A stretch of DNA of 64,000 nt from Parabacteroides sp. FAFU027 (GCF_022808675.1 NZ_JAKZKV010000006.1:286934-350933); one strand, 5' to 3'; numbered from the stretch's first letter, positions 25,970 through 36,396 are shown. The notes: generated from the sequence alone by a model not told the origin. Program-made: numbers and translations.

Positions 25970-26632
25970 ATGAGAATTAGAATCCACAGAGAAGGTTGGG
26001 ATTTGCTGATTTTATCCCTGCTGTTTTTAGTCGTTTTAGATATCCTGCTTTGGGTTGTTGCCCCTAAAGGGATATTTCTCAGCGTCTTTGGAGTCACTTC
26101 CGTGATATACCTTCTTCTGGTGAATTTCTTCCGTTGTCCGAAACGTATTTATACCGGTGAGACAAAAAATGTAGTATTAACTCCTGCCGATGGTAAGGTA
26201 GTTGTAATCGAAGAAGTGATGGAAAATGAATATTTCCATGACAAAAGACTTCAGATTTCGGTGTTCATGACTCCGTTTAACGTGCATGCCAACTGGTATC
26301 CGGTGAATGGTAAAGTAAAATATGTAACTCACCACGAAGGTCGTTTTCAGGGAGCTTACTTGCCTAAGTCAAGTACTGAAAATGAACGTTCAACCATTGT
26401 GATTGAGACTGAAGAAGGTGTTGAGATTCTGGTACGTCAGGTTGCCGGAGCGTTGGCTCGTCGTATTGTAACCTATTCGGATATTGATGACGATTGCCGC
26501 ATCAATGAATTCCTCGGATTTATCAAGTTCGGTTCCCGATTAGACCTTTATTTACCATTGGATAGCGATGTCTTGGTAAATCTTGACCAAAAAGTAACCG
26601 GAAACGTTACCCAATTAGCCCGTTTGAAATAA
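25970..26632 (+). CDS. psd: Phosphatidylserine decarboxylase, short form
   Basis: Makes phosphatidylethanolamine. The 220 residues have two N-terminal hydrophobic segments and the pyruvoyl-forming site FGS with Ser189 (KFGSRLDLYLP), where the precursor cleaves itself. Other conserved parts are TPADGKV and FMTPFNVHANWYPV. The stop codon overlaps the pssA start (TAATG), so the two enzymes are translated together. Confidence 0.95.
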   Translation: MRIRIHREGWDLLILSLLFLVVLDILLWVVAPKGIFLSVFGVTSVIYLLLVNFFRCPKRIYTGETKNVVLTPADGKVVVIEEVMENEYFHDKRLQISVFMTPFNVHANWYPVNGKVKYVTHHEGRFQGAYLPKSSTENERSTIVIETEEGVEILVRQVAGALARRIVTYSDIDDDCRINEFLGFIKFGSRLDLYLPLDSDVLVNLDQKVTGNVTQLARLK

Positions 26633-27324
26633 TGCAGTTAAAAAAGCATATCCCCAATGCAATTACCTGTCTGAATCTCTTTTCGGGATGTATGGCTGCT
26701 GTTGCCGCATTGGAATTTAACTTTGTATTGGCAGCCGGACTGGTTTTCCTGGCTGCATTCTTCGATTTCTGTGACGGATTGGCGGCCCGTCAGTTAAAAG
26801 CCTATTCTGCTATCGGTAAAGAACTGGATTCGTTGGCCGATATGGTCAGTTTTGGTTTTGTTCCTTCCGTTGTTGTCTTCTCATTGCTACGTCAGCAAAT
26901 GGCATTGCAGGAGCTTTCAGCATTTGTGCCTTATGTTGCATTTCTGATTGCCATCTTTTCGGCATTGCGCCTGGCGATTTTCAACATCGACGAAAGACAG
27001 ACTACCACATTTATCGGTATGCCGACTCCGGCAAACGCTCTTTTCTGGGTGAGCCTGGCAGCCTACAATACCATTCATCCGATGAGTATTCTCACTCCGG
27101 GGGTGTTGGTAGTGCTGGTAGTGGTATTCTCTCTGTTATTGGTGGCTGAAATACCCATGTTTTCCCTGAAGATTAAGAATCTGTCATTCAAAAAGAATAT
27201 TGCGCAGTTTTCTATTGTCATTGCGGCAGTCGTATTCTTACTGTGCTTTAAATTACTCGGGATTTCGCTTACTATATTATTGTATATCCTGATGTCGGTT
27301 TTACTAAATATCATTAAGCGATAA
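26632..27324 (+). CDS. pssA: CDP-diacylglycerol-serine O-phosphatidyltransferase
   Basis: Makes phosphatidylserine, the substrate of the preceding enzyme. 230 residues with about seven membrane helices and the CDP-alcohol phosphotransferase signature DFCDGLAARQLK followed by ELDSLADMVSFG (D-G-x2-A-R-x8-G-x3-D-x3-D). Confidence 0.95.
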   Translation: MQLKKHIPNAITCLNLFSGCMAAVAALEFNFVLAAGLVFLAAFFDFCDGLAARQLKAYSAIGKELDSLADMVSFGFVPSVVVFSLLRQQMALQELSAFVPYVAFLIAIFSALRLAIFNIDERQTTTFIGMPTPANALFWVSLAAYNTIHPMSILTPGVLVVLVVVFSLLLVAEIPMFSLKIKNLSFKKNIAQFSIVIAAVVFLLCFKLLGISLTILLYILMSVLLNIIKR

Positions 27325-27377
27325 AACAGTTTGGAAAATAAGCTGTTACTTAGTGACGTATTTCAATAAGTGTTAGT

Positions 27378-27641
27378 ATGGGAGCATTCATTCTCTTTCT
27401 CCTTTTCCTGTTCCTGATGGTTGTGCTTTCTGTGATTTCATTTGGATTAAGTGTAATACGTGGAATCATCGGATTGTTTTTCCCGAAAAGACGGACTTCT
27501 GAAAGTTATGCGGGAGGCCAGGAATACAGCGGTCATAGAGATTTCGGACCGCAGCAGGAAAGTGCAGGTAGAAACAACAAGAAAAAAATTTTCGACACCA
27601 ACGAAGGTGAATATGTCGATTTTGAAGAGGTAAGTAAATAA
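27378..27641 (+). CDS. DUF4834-family small membrane protein
   Basis: 87 residues: one N-terminal hydrophobic segment (about 2-36), then a short charged tail ending DTNEGEYVDFEEV, typical of the DUF4834 family of Bacteroidetes. It follows psd-pssA as in related genomes. Function unknown. Confidence 0.8.
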   Translation: MGAFILFLLFLFLMVVLSVISFGLSVIRGIIGLFFPKRRTSESYAGGQEYSGHRDFGPQQESAGRNNKKKIFDTNEGEYVDFEEVSK

Positions 27642-27642
27642 C

Positions 27643-28077
27643 TTACCTCTTTTTTTTGAAGAATGTTTTCATAATTGCGGCACACTCCTCTTCCAGTACT
27701 CCTTTTACAACCACTGTTTTCGGGTGCAATAAAGCATCTGAATATTTCGAATAGCCCCGTTTGTCATCTGAAGCGCCGTACACAATCCTCGATATTTGCG
27801 ACCAGGCAAGCGCTCCGGCGCACATAACGCAGGGTTCCAGCGTAACATACAATGTGCAGTCGGTCAGGTATTTCCCGCCTAAAACATTTGCCGCAGCCGT
27901 GATAGCCTGCATTTCGGCGTGAGCCGTAACATCATTTAGCGTTTCGGTCAGGTTATGAGCACGGGCAATGATTTTTTCGTTGCAAACAATAACTGCGCCA
28001 ACGGGTATTTCTCCGTCTTCTTCGGCATAGCGGGCCTCTAACAAGGCCTGTTTCATGAAATGGTCGTCTGATAACAT
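27643..28077 (-). CDS. tadA: tRNA adenosine-34 deaminase
   Basis: Zinc deaminase that changes A34 to inosine in tRNA-Arg(ACG). 144 residues with HAEMQAI (His53, Glu55) and PCVMCAGAL (Cys83, Cys86). Convergent with the DUF4834 gene, with one base between the two stops. Confidence 0.95.
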   Translation of the reverse strand: MLSDDHFMKQALLEARYAEEDGEIPVGAVIVCNEKIIARAHNLTETLNDVTAHAEMQAITAAANVLGGKYLTDCTLYVTLEPCVMCAGALAWSQISRIVYGASDDKRGYSKYSDALLHPKTVVVKGVLEEECAAIMKTFFKKKR

Positions 28078-28096
28078 CTGAAATATCTATTTTTTA

Positions 28097-28228
28097 GCCA
28101 CGAATACACGAATGGTGTTTCCTGAATTTTTCATTTATGAAAAATAATTCGTAGTAATTCGAATTAAATTCATATTAGATATATTGCTGATTCTCTTTAA
28201 TTTCGAATCAAATTCGTGAATTCGTGGC
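28097..28228. repeat. CACGAAT inverted-repeat element (copy 4)
   Basis: 132 bp with ends GCCACGAATACACGAAT (28097-28113) and ATTCGTGAATTCGTGGC (28212-28228), 16 of 17 positions matching as inverted repeats. The interior differs from copies 2 and 3. No GxxExxY gene is attached. The rest of 28229-28458 holds no gene I can support. Confidence 0.85.
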
Positions 28229-28458
28229 AAGCTGTTTTTTATGTAAATAAAATATTGTTTCCACGAATACTGATCGATAAATTCTTTATCAATCAATTAC
28301 ACAAATAATCTCCACTTTATTCGTTATAGACACGCAAAAATGCACGGCGGTATTTCTATACATCCTCTTTATGGCGAAAGTGGTTGAGGTTTCTGTTTTG
28401 ATTGAGTTAAATGGGTAATACGCGAATCGCGGAAGATTCTTTTTTGGAAAAAGATGGG

Positions 28459-28692
28459 TTACTTTCTGATTTCGGCCTCGTTGAATAGTGAAGGGTAATT
28501 GTCTTCCGCCTTTTGCCACAGATAGCCCATAACGACTTCTCTTATCCAGCGGGATTGATTTTCAATCTTATTGCTCTCCAGATACTGGCGCAGCATATTG
28601 AATTCCTTCTCGTTTAACGAAAAGGCAATTTTATTCTCCCGTTTCAGTGTTTGGGTTTTGAATTCTATCTTTTTAGCAGGTCGTTTTTTCAT
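28459..28692 (-). CDS. Small basic protein, possibly ribbon-helix-helix
   Basis: 77 residues from the ATG at 28692 (the frame reaches 28728). The N-terminus is very basic (MKKRPAKKIEFKTQ), followed by IAFSLNEKEFNMLRQYL and SRWIREVVMGYLW, a pattern like the RHH/MobC-type DNA-binding proteins of Bacteroidetes mobile elements. No mobilisation gene is near. Divergent from gapA. Function unknown. Confidence 0.6.
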   Translation of the reverse strand: MKKRPAKKIEFKTQTLKRENKIAFSLNEKEFNMLRQYLESNKIENQSRWIREVVMGYLWQKAEDNYPSLFNEAEIRK

Positions 28693-28872
28693 TTTTGCAA
28701 ACGTACGATTTTTAGAGAAAATAATCAAGTTGAATTTGAAAATAGTCCTGAAAATGAGAGTTATGTGTCATTTTGATATGTTGAGATTACGATTTAATAG
28801 ATGAGGGGTAAAAAAAGTGCTTTGCGGCATATTTTTTTTCTTGTATTATTTTACCATACAAGAGAAAAGCGG

Positions 28873-28880
28873 TAAATTTG
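28873..28880 (+). promoter_or_regulatory. -7 box of gapA
   Basis: TAAATTTG about 39 bp before the gapA ATG matches TAnnTTTG. Confidence 0.6.
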
Positions 28881-28894
28881 CCCCCAGTTTTTAA

Positions 28895-29920
<1,026 letters not shown>

Positions 29921-29937
29921 TCCAACCCAACATAAAT

Positions 29938-29969
29938 AAAAAGCGCCGGAGCAATCCGGCGCTTTTTTT
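29938..29969 (+). terminator. Terminator after gapA
   Basis: AAGCGCCGGA and TCCGGCGCTT form a perfect 10-bp stem with a 4-nt loop followed by a T-run. Confidence 0.9.
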
Positions 29970-29978
29970 ATGTTTTTA

Positions 29979-30007
29979 ACCTGACAGGTTTTTAAAACCT
30001 GTCAGGT
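29979..30007. repeat. Palindromic dispersed repeat (copy 2)
   Basis: ACCTGACAGGTTTT with a 1-bp centre and perfect inversion; same core as 7670-7702. It lies between the converging gapA and DUF5715 genes. Confidence 0.8.
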
Positions 30008-30015
30008 GTAACTGT

Positions 30016-30663
30016 TTACGGACGTGCCGTGATGTGGAAGCACCCTTGTTTTACTTCGTAGCGGACGTAACATTTTCCACCCTTTTGCAAGTCGCGCAGT
30101 ACTTCTGCCAATACTGCTTTCAGCTTATCTTCCGGTACATCGGTTAGTTCATGCTCCGGATCCAGCTTTTCGTAACGTGTATAAGCGACATCGACAGTAG
30201 TTCCGAAAAGATGCGCTGAATTAAGCGTTGAGTTTCCATTCTTCTGATGGAGCTTTTTTATGTCGTCGTGTGTACGGAGAATGCTCGTTATTATCAATTT
30301 ATATTTAGGTGCATTCTTCTTTCCCAAAGAATCCTGAAAGTTTGTTCCAATAGTATCAAGTAAACAGGCTGCCTTGTTGACTAAAAACGGAACCGAATTT
30401 GTCAGGCTATCTACATTGTATAAATCACAATCTTTTACCTCCTTTAGTTTATCCAGCTTCTTTTCCGCCTCTTCACGCGATGCAATAGGGGAAATGCCTA
30501 TCAGGTGCGCTGCCTGAAGTTGTTTTTCATTCAAATCATTGAATGTTCGGGAAAAGTTGTGGAAGTCATTGATGTGAAACATCCGTTTTATCTTTTGTTG
30601 TTTATGGCATGATGAAAGTAGTAAGAGCGAGAGTAAGGCGAAAAATAGTCCGTGTTTCTTCAT
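30016..30663 (-). CDS. DUF5715-family lipoprotein, M15 peptidase-like
   Basis: 215 residues with a lipoprotein signal (LLSLLLLSSC). The C-terminal half shows SAHLFGTTVDV and CFHIT, the His/Asp/His zinc pattern of D-Ala-D-Ala carboxypeptidase-type (M15) enzymes. A peptidoglycan role in the periplasm is likely but inferred. Convergent with gapA. Confidence 0.8.
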   Translation of the reverse strand: MKKHGLFFALLSLLLLSSCHKQQKIKRMFHINDFHNFSRTFNDLNEKQLQAAHLIGISPIASREEAEKKLDKLKEVKDCDLYNVDSLTNSVPFLVNKAACLLDTIGTNFQDSLGKKNAPKYKLIITSILRTHDDIKKLHQKNGNSTLNSAHLFGTTVDVAYTRYEKLDPEHELTDVPEDKLKAVLAEVLRDLQKGGKCYVRYEVKQGCFHITARP

Positions 30664-30746
30664 AAGTCATCAGTTAAGGTTAATGAGTAAAGGGTTTTAC
30701 ACCCTAAAAATAGCGATCATTTTTCAAAGAATTAGTCGCGATTGAT

Positions 30747-30754
30747 TACTTTTG
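30747..30754 (+). promoter_or_regulatory. -7 box of phoH
   Basis: TACTTTTG about 50 bp before the phoH ATG matches TAnnTTTG. Confidence 0.5.
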
Positions 30755-30803
30755 TGCAGATTGTAGAAACATATCCCTTAAAATCAGCCCTAACAACAAA
30801 TTA

Positions 30804-31787
30804 ATGATAGAAAAAGTAATCATCCTTGACAGTGTCGATCTGGTCGTTTTTTACGGCGTGAACAACTGCAACCTTCAACTCCTCAAATCTCTTTTCCCGA
30901 AAATCCGTTTGGCTGCGCGTGGTAGTGTGATCCGTGTAATCGGCGATGAGGAAGATACGAATGCTTTTGAGCAGACGATCCGTAAACTGGAAGCTTACTG
31001 TCTTGAATTTAATGTGCTGGATGAAAATATCATTATCAGCTTTGTAAAAGGCGCAGAACCCGCCGAGGTGAAGCTGGATAACCTGATTATCCACGGGGTG
31101 AGCGGAAAATCTATCACGGCGCGCACGCCCAATCAAAAGAAGCTGGTGGAAGCCTTTGATAAAAACGATATGGTTTTTGCTCTTGGACCTGCGGGATCAG
31201 GAAAAACCTATGTGGCGATTGCATTGGCTGTACGGGCGTTGAAAAACAAACAGGTGAAGAAGATTATCCTGAGCCGCCCTGCTGTGGAGGCGGGCGAGAA
31301 ACTCGGCTTTCTTCCCGGCGATATGAAAGAGAAGATCGACCCTTATCTGCAACCACTCTATGATGCTTTGCAGGACATGCTGCCTGGTGCAAAGCTGAAA
31401 GAATATATGGAGAACAACATCATCCAGATTGCACCGCTGGCCTTTATGCGCGGGCGAACACTCAGCGATGCTGTAATTATCCTCGATGAAGCACAAAATA
31501 CCTCTACACATCAAATCAAGATGTTTCTCACCCGTCTTGGCCTGAATGCCAAAATGATTATCACCGGAGATATTACACAGATTGACCTTCCTCCGATGCA
31601 AAAGTCGGGCATGATACAGGCGCTTCAGATTCTGAAGAATGTAAAAGGAATCGGTAAGGTGGAATTTGACAAAAACGATATTGTGCGCCATGTGTTGGTG
31701 CAGCGTATTGTTGAGGCTTACGAGAAGCACGATGAGCGTAAGATCGTAGCGCAGATCATGAAAGAGGAAAATAAGGATGAAGAGTGA
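30804..31787 (+). CDS. phoH: PhoH-family ATPase
   Basis: 327 residues: an N-terminal KH-like region, then the PhoH P-loop NTPase domain with Walker A GPAGSGKT (near residue 128), the LSRPAVEAGE segment, and Walker B VIILDEAQN. PhoH proteins are thought to act on RNA together with YbeY-type functions. Single gene with its own promoter box and terminator. Confidence 0.95.
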   Translation: MIEKVIILDSVDLVVFYGVNNCNLQLLKSLFPKIRLAARGSVIRVIGDEEDTNAFEQTIRKLEAYCLEFNVLDENIIISFVKGAEPAEVKLDNLIIHGVSGKSITARTPNQKKLVEAFDKNDMVFALGPAGSGKTYVAIALAVRALKNKQVKKIILSRPAVEAGEKLGFLPGDMKEKIDPYLQPLYDALQDMLPGAKLKEYMENNIIQIAPLAFMRGRTLSDAVIILDEAQNTSTHQIKMFLTRLGLNAKMIITGDITQIDLPPMQKSGMIQALQILKNVKGIGKVEFDKNDIVRHVLVQRIVEAYEKHDERKIVAQIMKEENKDEE

Positions 31788-31814
31788 TTCTTCCTGCCAC
31801 AAATATAATATAGC

Positions 31815-31849
31815 AAAAAGGCCCGGGGGTAAATGTCCGGGCCTTTTTG
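31815..31849 (+). terminator. Terminator after phoH
   Basis: AAAAAGGCCCGG and CCGGGCCTTTTT pair perfectly. Confidence 0.88.
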
Positions 31850-31952
31850 TCCCTTCTTCCCTTGCTATTTTGTATTCGGTTGGGATGATGGTATCTGTTT
31901 GATCATGGTTGGATAATGTTAAAAAGGCAGATATTCAATTAGCTCACTAGAA

Positions 31953-31996
31953 ACAAAGTAATGTAACATCTGATACAAAGTAATGTAACATTTGAA
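31953..31996. repeat. Two tandem 22-bp repeats before a DUF6377 gene
   Basis: ACAAAGTAATGTAACAT followed by CTGAT, then the same 17 bases followed by TTGAA, at 31953-31974 and 31975-31996. They lie just upstream of a TACTTTTG box (32021-32028) for the DUF6377 gene and look like a pair of regulator binding sites. Otherwise 31850-32226 holds no gene. Confidence 0.65.
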
Positions 31997-32226
31997 ACAA
32001 ACGGAGTAGTTGCGAAGAATTACTTTTGTGAGAAATATTATTGTTGGGCGGGTTATTCCCTAAAATAAATGTTGAGTCAGCTTCGTCGAAATGGGAGTCA
32101 GTTCTTCAGCTTCATTGTATTTTATCCGGAATTGATTCCAAAAAGAAATCTGTTGCTAAACCAGACTGGATATTAATTGTTTGAAACATCAAAGGTGCTT
32201 TTGTTATAATGTTCTTATTCATCTAC

Positions 32227-33909
32227 ATGAAGAAATTATTTTCTGTTTTATTGCTTTTTATGGTCGTTCACCTTGCTTTCGCGAATCATGAAAGAGATTC
32301 GTTGTTGAACGTTCTTGATAATACGATTGCCAATTGCCCTATCTATAGTGCACGAAAGGAGGCACGGCTTAATAAGCTCAAAGTATCATTGAGAAAAGCC
32401 ACTTCGGATAGTCTGCGATATGCGTTTTGCGGTTTGCTTTATGATGAGTATAAAACCTATTCTATTGATTCTTCTTTGATATATGCCCAAAGGAAATTAG
32501 ACTTTGCGGAAAAGCTAAAAGATAAACGTAAAATTACAGACTCCAGATTGAATGTAGCTGATGGGATGATGTCGTTGGGCAGAATAAAATCAACTTTTGA
32601 AATATTAGCTCCGGTGAATATTGATAGTTATCCGGAGATGAAGTCCTATTATTATCACATCCGTCGAACTTCGTATGAGTATTTATCAAATCTATCCATC
32701 AGCAGGGATGAGAAAAAGGAAAATGAGCTGCAGATTGATAAATATCGGGACTCTTTAATTCTTTCAGGAGATGATCAGTCCAGTGTGCATATTATGGTCA
32801 ATGCGGCTAAATGGATAGCCGCTGGCAGGAGTGATCAAGCCCTAAAATCTTTACCCGGGTACTTTTATTCTCTTCGTCCGGATGATCATAACCGGGCAAT
32901 AGTTGCTTTTATCATTTCACAGGCATACCACGAAAAAAAGGATCGTCAACAGGAAGAGAAGTGGCTTATGGTCTCTGCGATCTACGACTTGCAGGCTGTA
33001 TATAAGAACTACATTTCGTTGCGGAGCCTTGCCTTTATGTTGTATGAAGACGGCGATTATGATCGGGCATATACATATATGAAGCAAGCTCTGGAGGATG
33101 CCATATTTTGTAAGGCTTATTTGCGAACGATCGAGATATCAAAGATGATGCCGGTCATAGATAAGGCTTATCAATTACAAAATGATGCAGAAGAACGCCA
33201 TCTGGTTATCTTTCTGATCGTTGTAAGTGTACTGGCTATTTTATTATTAATAGGAGGATGGATATTATATCTACGACAGCAAAAGATAAAGCGGGCCCGT
33301 AAGGAGTTAAGTCAGGCTAACGAACAACTCGTTAAGCTAAATCAGGAAATGCAGAGGGTTAATGATGAGATGTTGATACTGAATGATGATCTGTCAGAAG
33401 CAAATCTGGCACTGAGGAGGTCTAATGAAAGCTTGTCCGAAGTCAATATGATCAAAGAAGAGTATGTTGGGAAATATATGGAGCAATGTTCGATCTATAT
33501 TCACAAGCTGGAGGAATACCGGAAGCAATTGATTCGCAAATCAGCTGCCGGCAAAATAGAGGATTTGATTCAAGCGGTCAAATCGGAGCAATTTATAAAA
33601 GATGAGCTTCATAGCTTTTATGCTAATTTTGACAGGACATTTCTTCGGATATTTCCCCATTTTGTAGAAGAGTTCAACAGCCTGCTTGCTGATGGAGAGG
33701 GTATATACCCTAAGCCGGGAGAACTATTGGGAACTGAATTGAGAATATATGCTTTGATCCGGTTGGGAATTACTGACAGTGCGAAAATCTCACATTTCCT
33801 ACGCTATTCTCTGAATACAATCTATAACTACCGAACGCGTATCAGAAACAAAGCAGTCGGCTCCCGCGAGACATTCGAGGAACGGGTCATGACGATTGGT
33901 CTGAAATGA
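32227..33909 (+). CDS. DUF6377 membrane regulator (paralogue 1)
   Basis: 560 residues from the ATG at 32227, which gives a clean signal peptide; a frame from 32209 adds six residues. The periplasmic half (about 20-325) is helical and TPR-like. One membrane helix lies at about 332-354, followed by a coiled coil (about 360-420) and a conserved C-terminal DUF6377 region with YGKYMEQCSIYIHKLEEYRKQ-like and PKPGELLGTELRIYALIRLG segments. The end (SAKISHFLRYSLNTIYNYRTR) looks like a LuxR-type helix-turn-helix. A one-protein membrane-to-DNA signalling role is likely. No sugar-use genes adjoin it. Confidence 0.85.
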   Translation: MKKLFSVLLLFMVVHLAFANHERDSLLNVLDNTIANCPIYSARKEARLNKLKVSLRKATSDSLRYAFCGLLYDEYKTYSIDSSLIYAQRKLDFAEKLKDKRKITDSRLNVADGMMSLGRIKSTFEILAPVNIDSYPEMKSYYYHIRRTSYEYLSNLSISRDEKKENELQIDKYRDSLILSGDDQSSVHIMVNAAKWIAAGRSDQALKSLPGYFYSLRPDDHNRAIVAFIISQAYHEKKDRQQEEKWLMVSAIYDLQAVYKNYISLRSLAFMLYEDGDYDRAYTYMKQALEDAIFCKAYLRTIEISKMMPVIDKAYQLQNDAEERHLVIFLIVVSVLAILLLIGGWILYLRQQKIKRARKELSQANEQLVKLNQEMQRVNDEMLILNDDLSEANLALRRSNESLSEVNMIKEEYVGKYMEQCSIYIHKLEEYRKQLIRKSAAGKIEDLIQAVKSEQFIKDELHSFYANFDRTFLRIFPHFVEEFNSLLADGEGIYPKPGELLGTELRIYALIRLGITDSAKISHFLRYSLNTIYNYRTRIRNKAVGSRETFEERVMTIGLK

Positions 33910-34171
33910 TATTTGTGGAGAAGCTTTCGGGAAGTATCAATTATATCCGCTTTCAAAATAAATTCTGAGTATTGAAACTCTGATTCAACACTAAGTGATC
34001 AATAGTGGACTTGTACCGGGACAAAATTTATGTCAGGGATGTTCTTATTTACGTCAATGAGTGTTTGTTGAACGAGTTATTTATAATGTATTTTGATTAG
34101 AGTACTATATTTGTATTTCTGTCTGTTTGTTGTAGTTGGTTGAAAGCCAGGTTTGTGTGGTGTTGATGGGG

Positions 34172-34200
34172 GCATTAAATACTATATTTGTATTTAATGC
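34172..34200. repeat. Perfect inverted repeat enclosing a promoter-like box
   Basis: GCATTAAATAC (34172-34182) and GTATTTAATGC (34190-34200) are perfectly inverted around TATATTT. TACTATATTTGTATTT occurs here (34180-34195) and also at 34103-34118. It may be an operator over a promoter. Apart from this, 33910-34399 shows no gene. Confidence 0.5.
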
Positions 34201-34399
34201 TGGCGTCATCAAAAGTTATCCTTACTAAATTTGTTTTCTGAAGTTCCATTCTATTTAGTTTAGATATTAAAGCGCAGGAGATTGCAATTTATCTTCTCGA
34301 GAGGTAGTCATGGCTGATAATGCCCGAAGAAATTACATGAACGGGAAATTATGCTAGAAAGTGATTGACAACTAATTGTTATTATTTATACTAATCAGA

Positions 34400-34600
34400 A
34401 TGAAAAGTCAAGTTTATAAAACACCTCTGGTTAAAACCAAGGAATCAGATAACGAAGAGTCTTTATTTCAGGGAATGTTACATGATGTAGAAGAATGTGC
34501 AGGCTCTGTTTTATTTATCGGATATTTCAATAGTAATACTATGGTGTGTTGCCGGTTAAAAGAGTATGATAGTAATCAGCGAGTCTGTAATGTGATTTAA
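34400..34600 (+). CDS. Small hypothetical protein
   Basis: 66 residues from the ATG at 34400 (the frame reaches 34376). Hydrophilic N-terminus (MKSQVYKTPLVKTKESDNEES) and a Cys in each of ECAG and CCRL. I recognise no family. It lies between the two DUF6377 paralogues; small ORF, may not be real. Confidence 0.4.
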   Translation: MKSQVYKTPLVKTKESDNEESLFQGMLHDVEECAGSVLFIGYFNSNTMVCCRLKEYDSNQRVCNVI

Positions 34601-34627
34601 TCAGAAGATAAGTGCGAAAAAACAATG

Positions 34628-34635
34628 TATATTTG
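34628..34635 (+). promoter_or_regulatory. -7 box before DUF6377 paralogue 2
   Basis: TATATTTG about 97 bp before the gene matches TAnnTTTG. Confidence 0.45.
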
Positions 34636-34731
34636 TTTGATTAACCATCTAACAACATACTGAATAGAATACCACAAGGACTGTCAGATAATCCGGGAGC
34701 TTATCTGAATTACTTTTATTTATCTGAATTG

Positions 34732-36396
34732 ATGACCATGAGATTGTTGACCTTTGCTGTTTTATTGCTATTTGTATCCACTCTTTATGCTAATACAGAG
34801 GTCGTTTCTTTGTTGAAAGAGCTGGATCAAACACTTACTGAACGTAGTCTTTATACCGATATAAAAGAGAAAAAACTTCAATTGTTGAAAACGCAGTTAC
34901 GAAATGCTACGGATGATAATGTACATTATGTCGTTTGTGGTCTGCTTTTCGACGAGTATAAAACTTACCTGGCTGATTCATCATTGGAGTATGCCCGAAT
35001 GAAACTCCGGATTGCTGAAAAACAACATAATGTTTTCAGAATAAATGAATCCAGACTGGATATAGCCTATTTTTTTTCAGTTGTAGGTAGGGCAAAGCTT
35101 AGCCTTGATATGCTTAATCAGGTCGATATTGATGATTATCCTGAACTAAAAGGGTATTACCATTTGATACTCCGGTATGTTTATGGCAATCTTTTATCCT
35201 ATGCAATTGATAAAGATGAAAAGCAACGGTTTAATTCAGAAATTAATCGTTGTTGCGAGTATATGTTGAAATGTCCATCTGATCGTATTCCGGGTGTAAA
35301 TATCATCCGTTCGGATCAGTTGATTAATAATAGAGCTTATACAAAAGCGCTGAAGATATTACTACCTGCTTATTCCTCTCTGCCCGATAACCATAACCGG
35401 GCGCTTTATGCCTATTTTATTGCAATGGCATACCAGGGATTGGGGGATAGGTTGCATGAAAAGCGATGGTTGGCGATATCTTCCATATATGACCTGAAGT
35501 ACGCTTACAGGAATTATGAGTCACTCTATAAACTGGCATTCCTATTGTTTGAAGAGGGGGATATTAACCGCTCTCACAGATACATATTAAGGTCTTTGGA
35601 CGATGCCTTGTTGTGTAAATCAAGAGCCAGGACATGGGAAATCACGCAGATTATGCCTATCATTAATCAGGCATATGAGTCTGCAAATCGGGATCGTCAG
35701 CAGCTTTTGGGGGTTTTTGCCGGCGTAATTGTTCTCCTGCTATTCATTTTGCTTGTTTCGAGAAGTAAAATGAGAAAGCATATGCGACAGCTTGACATTA
35801 TGCAGAAAGAGCGGGATCTGGCTTATGAGCAATTAAAGTACCTCAATCAGCAGCTTGTATCCGCTAATGAGATGCTGAAGCAAACTAATAATGATTTGAC
35901 AGAGGCCAGTTTGATTAAGGAGGAATTTGTAGGGCGTTATATAGAGCAATGTTCTCTGTATATTCAGAAGCTGGACGAATACAGACGGGAACTCCACAAA
36001 ATCGCGATGACCGGAAAAATGGAGGATCTGATGAGGAACATCCGCTCGGAAAAGTTTATTAACGAAGAACTGGTTACATTTTATACCAACTTCGATCAGA
36101 CCTTCCTGCAGCTTTTCCCCAATTTTATTGAGGAGTTTAATGCTTTATTGCAGAATGATTATGCCATACACCCCAAACCGGGAGAAGGATTGCCGACAGA
36201 GCTCCGTATGATGGCATTGATACGACTAGGAATAACAGACAGTGTAAAGATGTCGCAGTTTTTGCGCTATTCTGTTACCACAATCTATAACTATAGAACC
36301 AGGATCAGAAATAAAGCTGCTATTCCAAGGGATACATTTGAAGATGAGGTAATGAAAATCGGAATCAAGAAACCTGAATGGCATAAATTAAATTGA
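34732..36396 (+). CDS. DUF6377 membrane regulator (paralogue 2)
   Basis: 554 residues from the ATG at 34732 (a TTG lies one codon before, another ATG at 34738). Same plan as the gene at 32227: signal peptide, helical periplasmic sensor of about 300 residues, one membrane helix near residue 325, coiled coil, and the DUF6377 C-terminus with PKPGEGLPTELRMMALIRLG and the HTH-like SVKMSQFLRYSVTTIYNYRTR. The C-terminal third is much closer to paralogue 1 than the sensor part, which suggests two sensors for different signals with a shared output. The stop overlaps the first copy of a box-hairpin element. Confidence 0.85.
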   Translation: MTMRLLTFAVLLLFVSTLYANTEVVSLLKELDQTLTERSLYTDIKEKKLQLLKTQLRNATDDNVHYVVCGLLFDEYKTYLADSSLEYARMKLRIAEKQHNVFRINESRLDIAYFFSVVGRAKLSLDMLNQVDIDDYPELKGYYHLILRYVYGNLLSYAIDKDEKQRFNSEINRCCEYMLKCPSDRIPGVNIIRSDQLINNRAYTKALKILLPAYSSLPDNHNRALYAYFIAMAYQGLGDRLHEKRWLAISSIYDLKYAYRNYESLYKLAFLLFEEGDINRSHRYILRSLDDALLCKSRARTWEITQIMPIINQAYESANRDRQQLLGVFAGVIVLLLFILLVSRSKMRKHMRQLDIMQKERDLAYEQLKYLNQQLVSANEMLKQTNNDLTEASLIKEEFVGRYIEQCSLYIQKLDEYRRELHKIAMTGKMEDLMRNIRSEKFINEELVTFYTNFDQTFLQLFPNFIEEFNALLQNDYAIHPKPGEGLPTELRMMALIRLGITDSVKMSQFLRYSVTTIYNYRTRIRNKAAIPRDTFEDEVMKIGIKKPEWHKLN

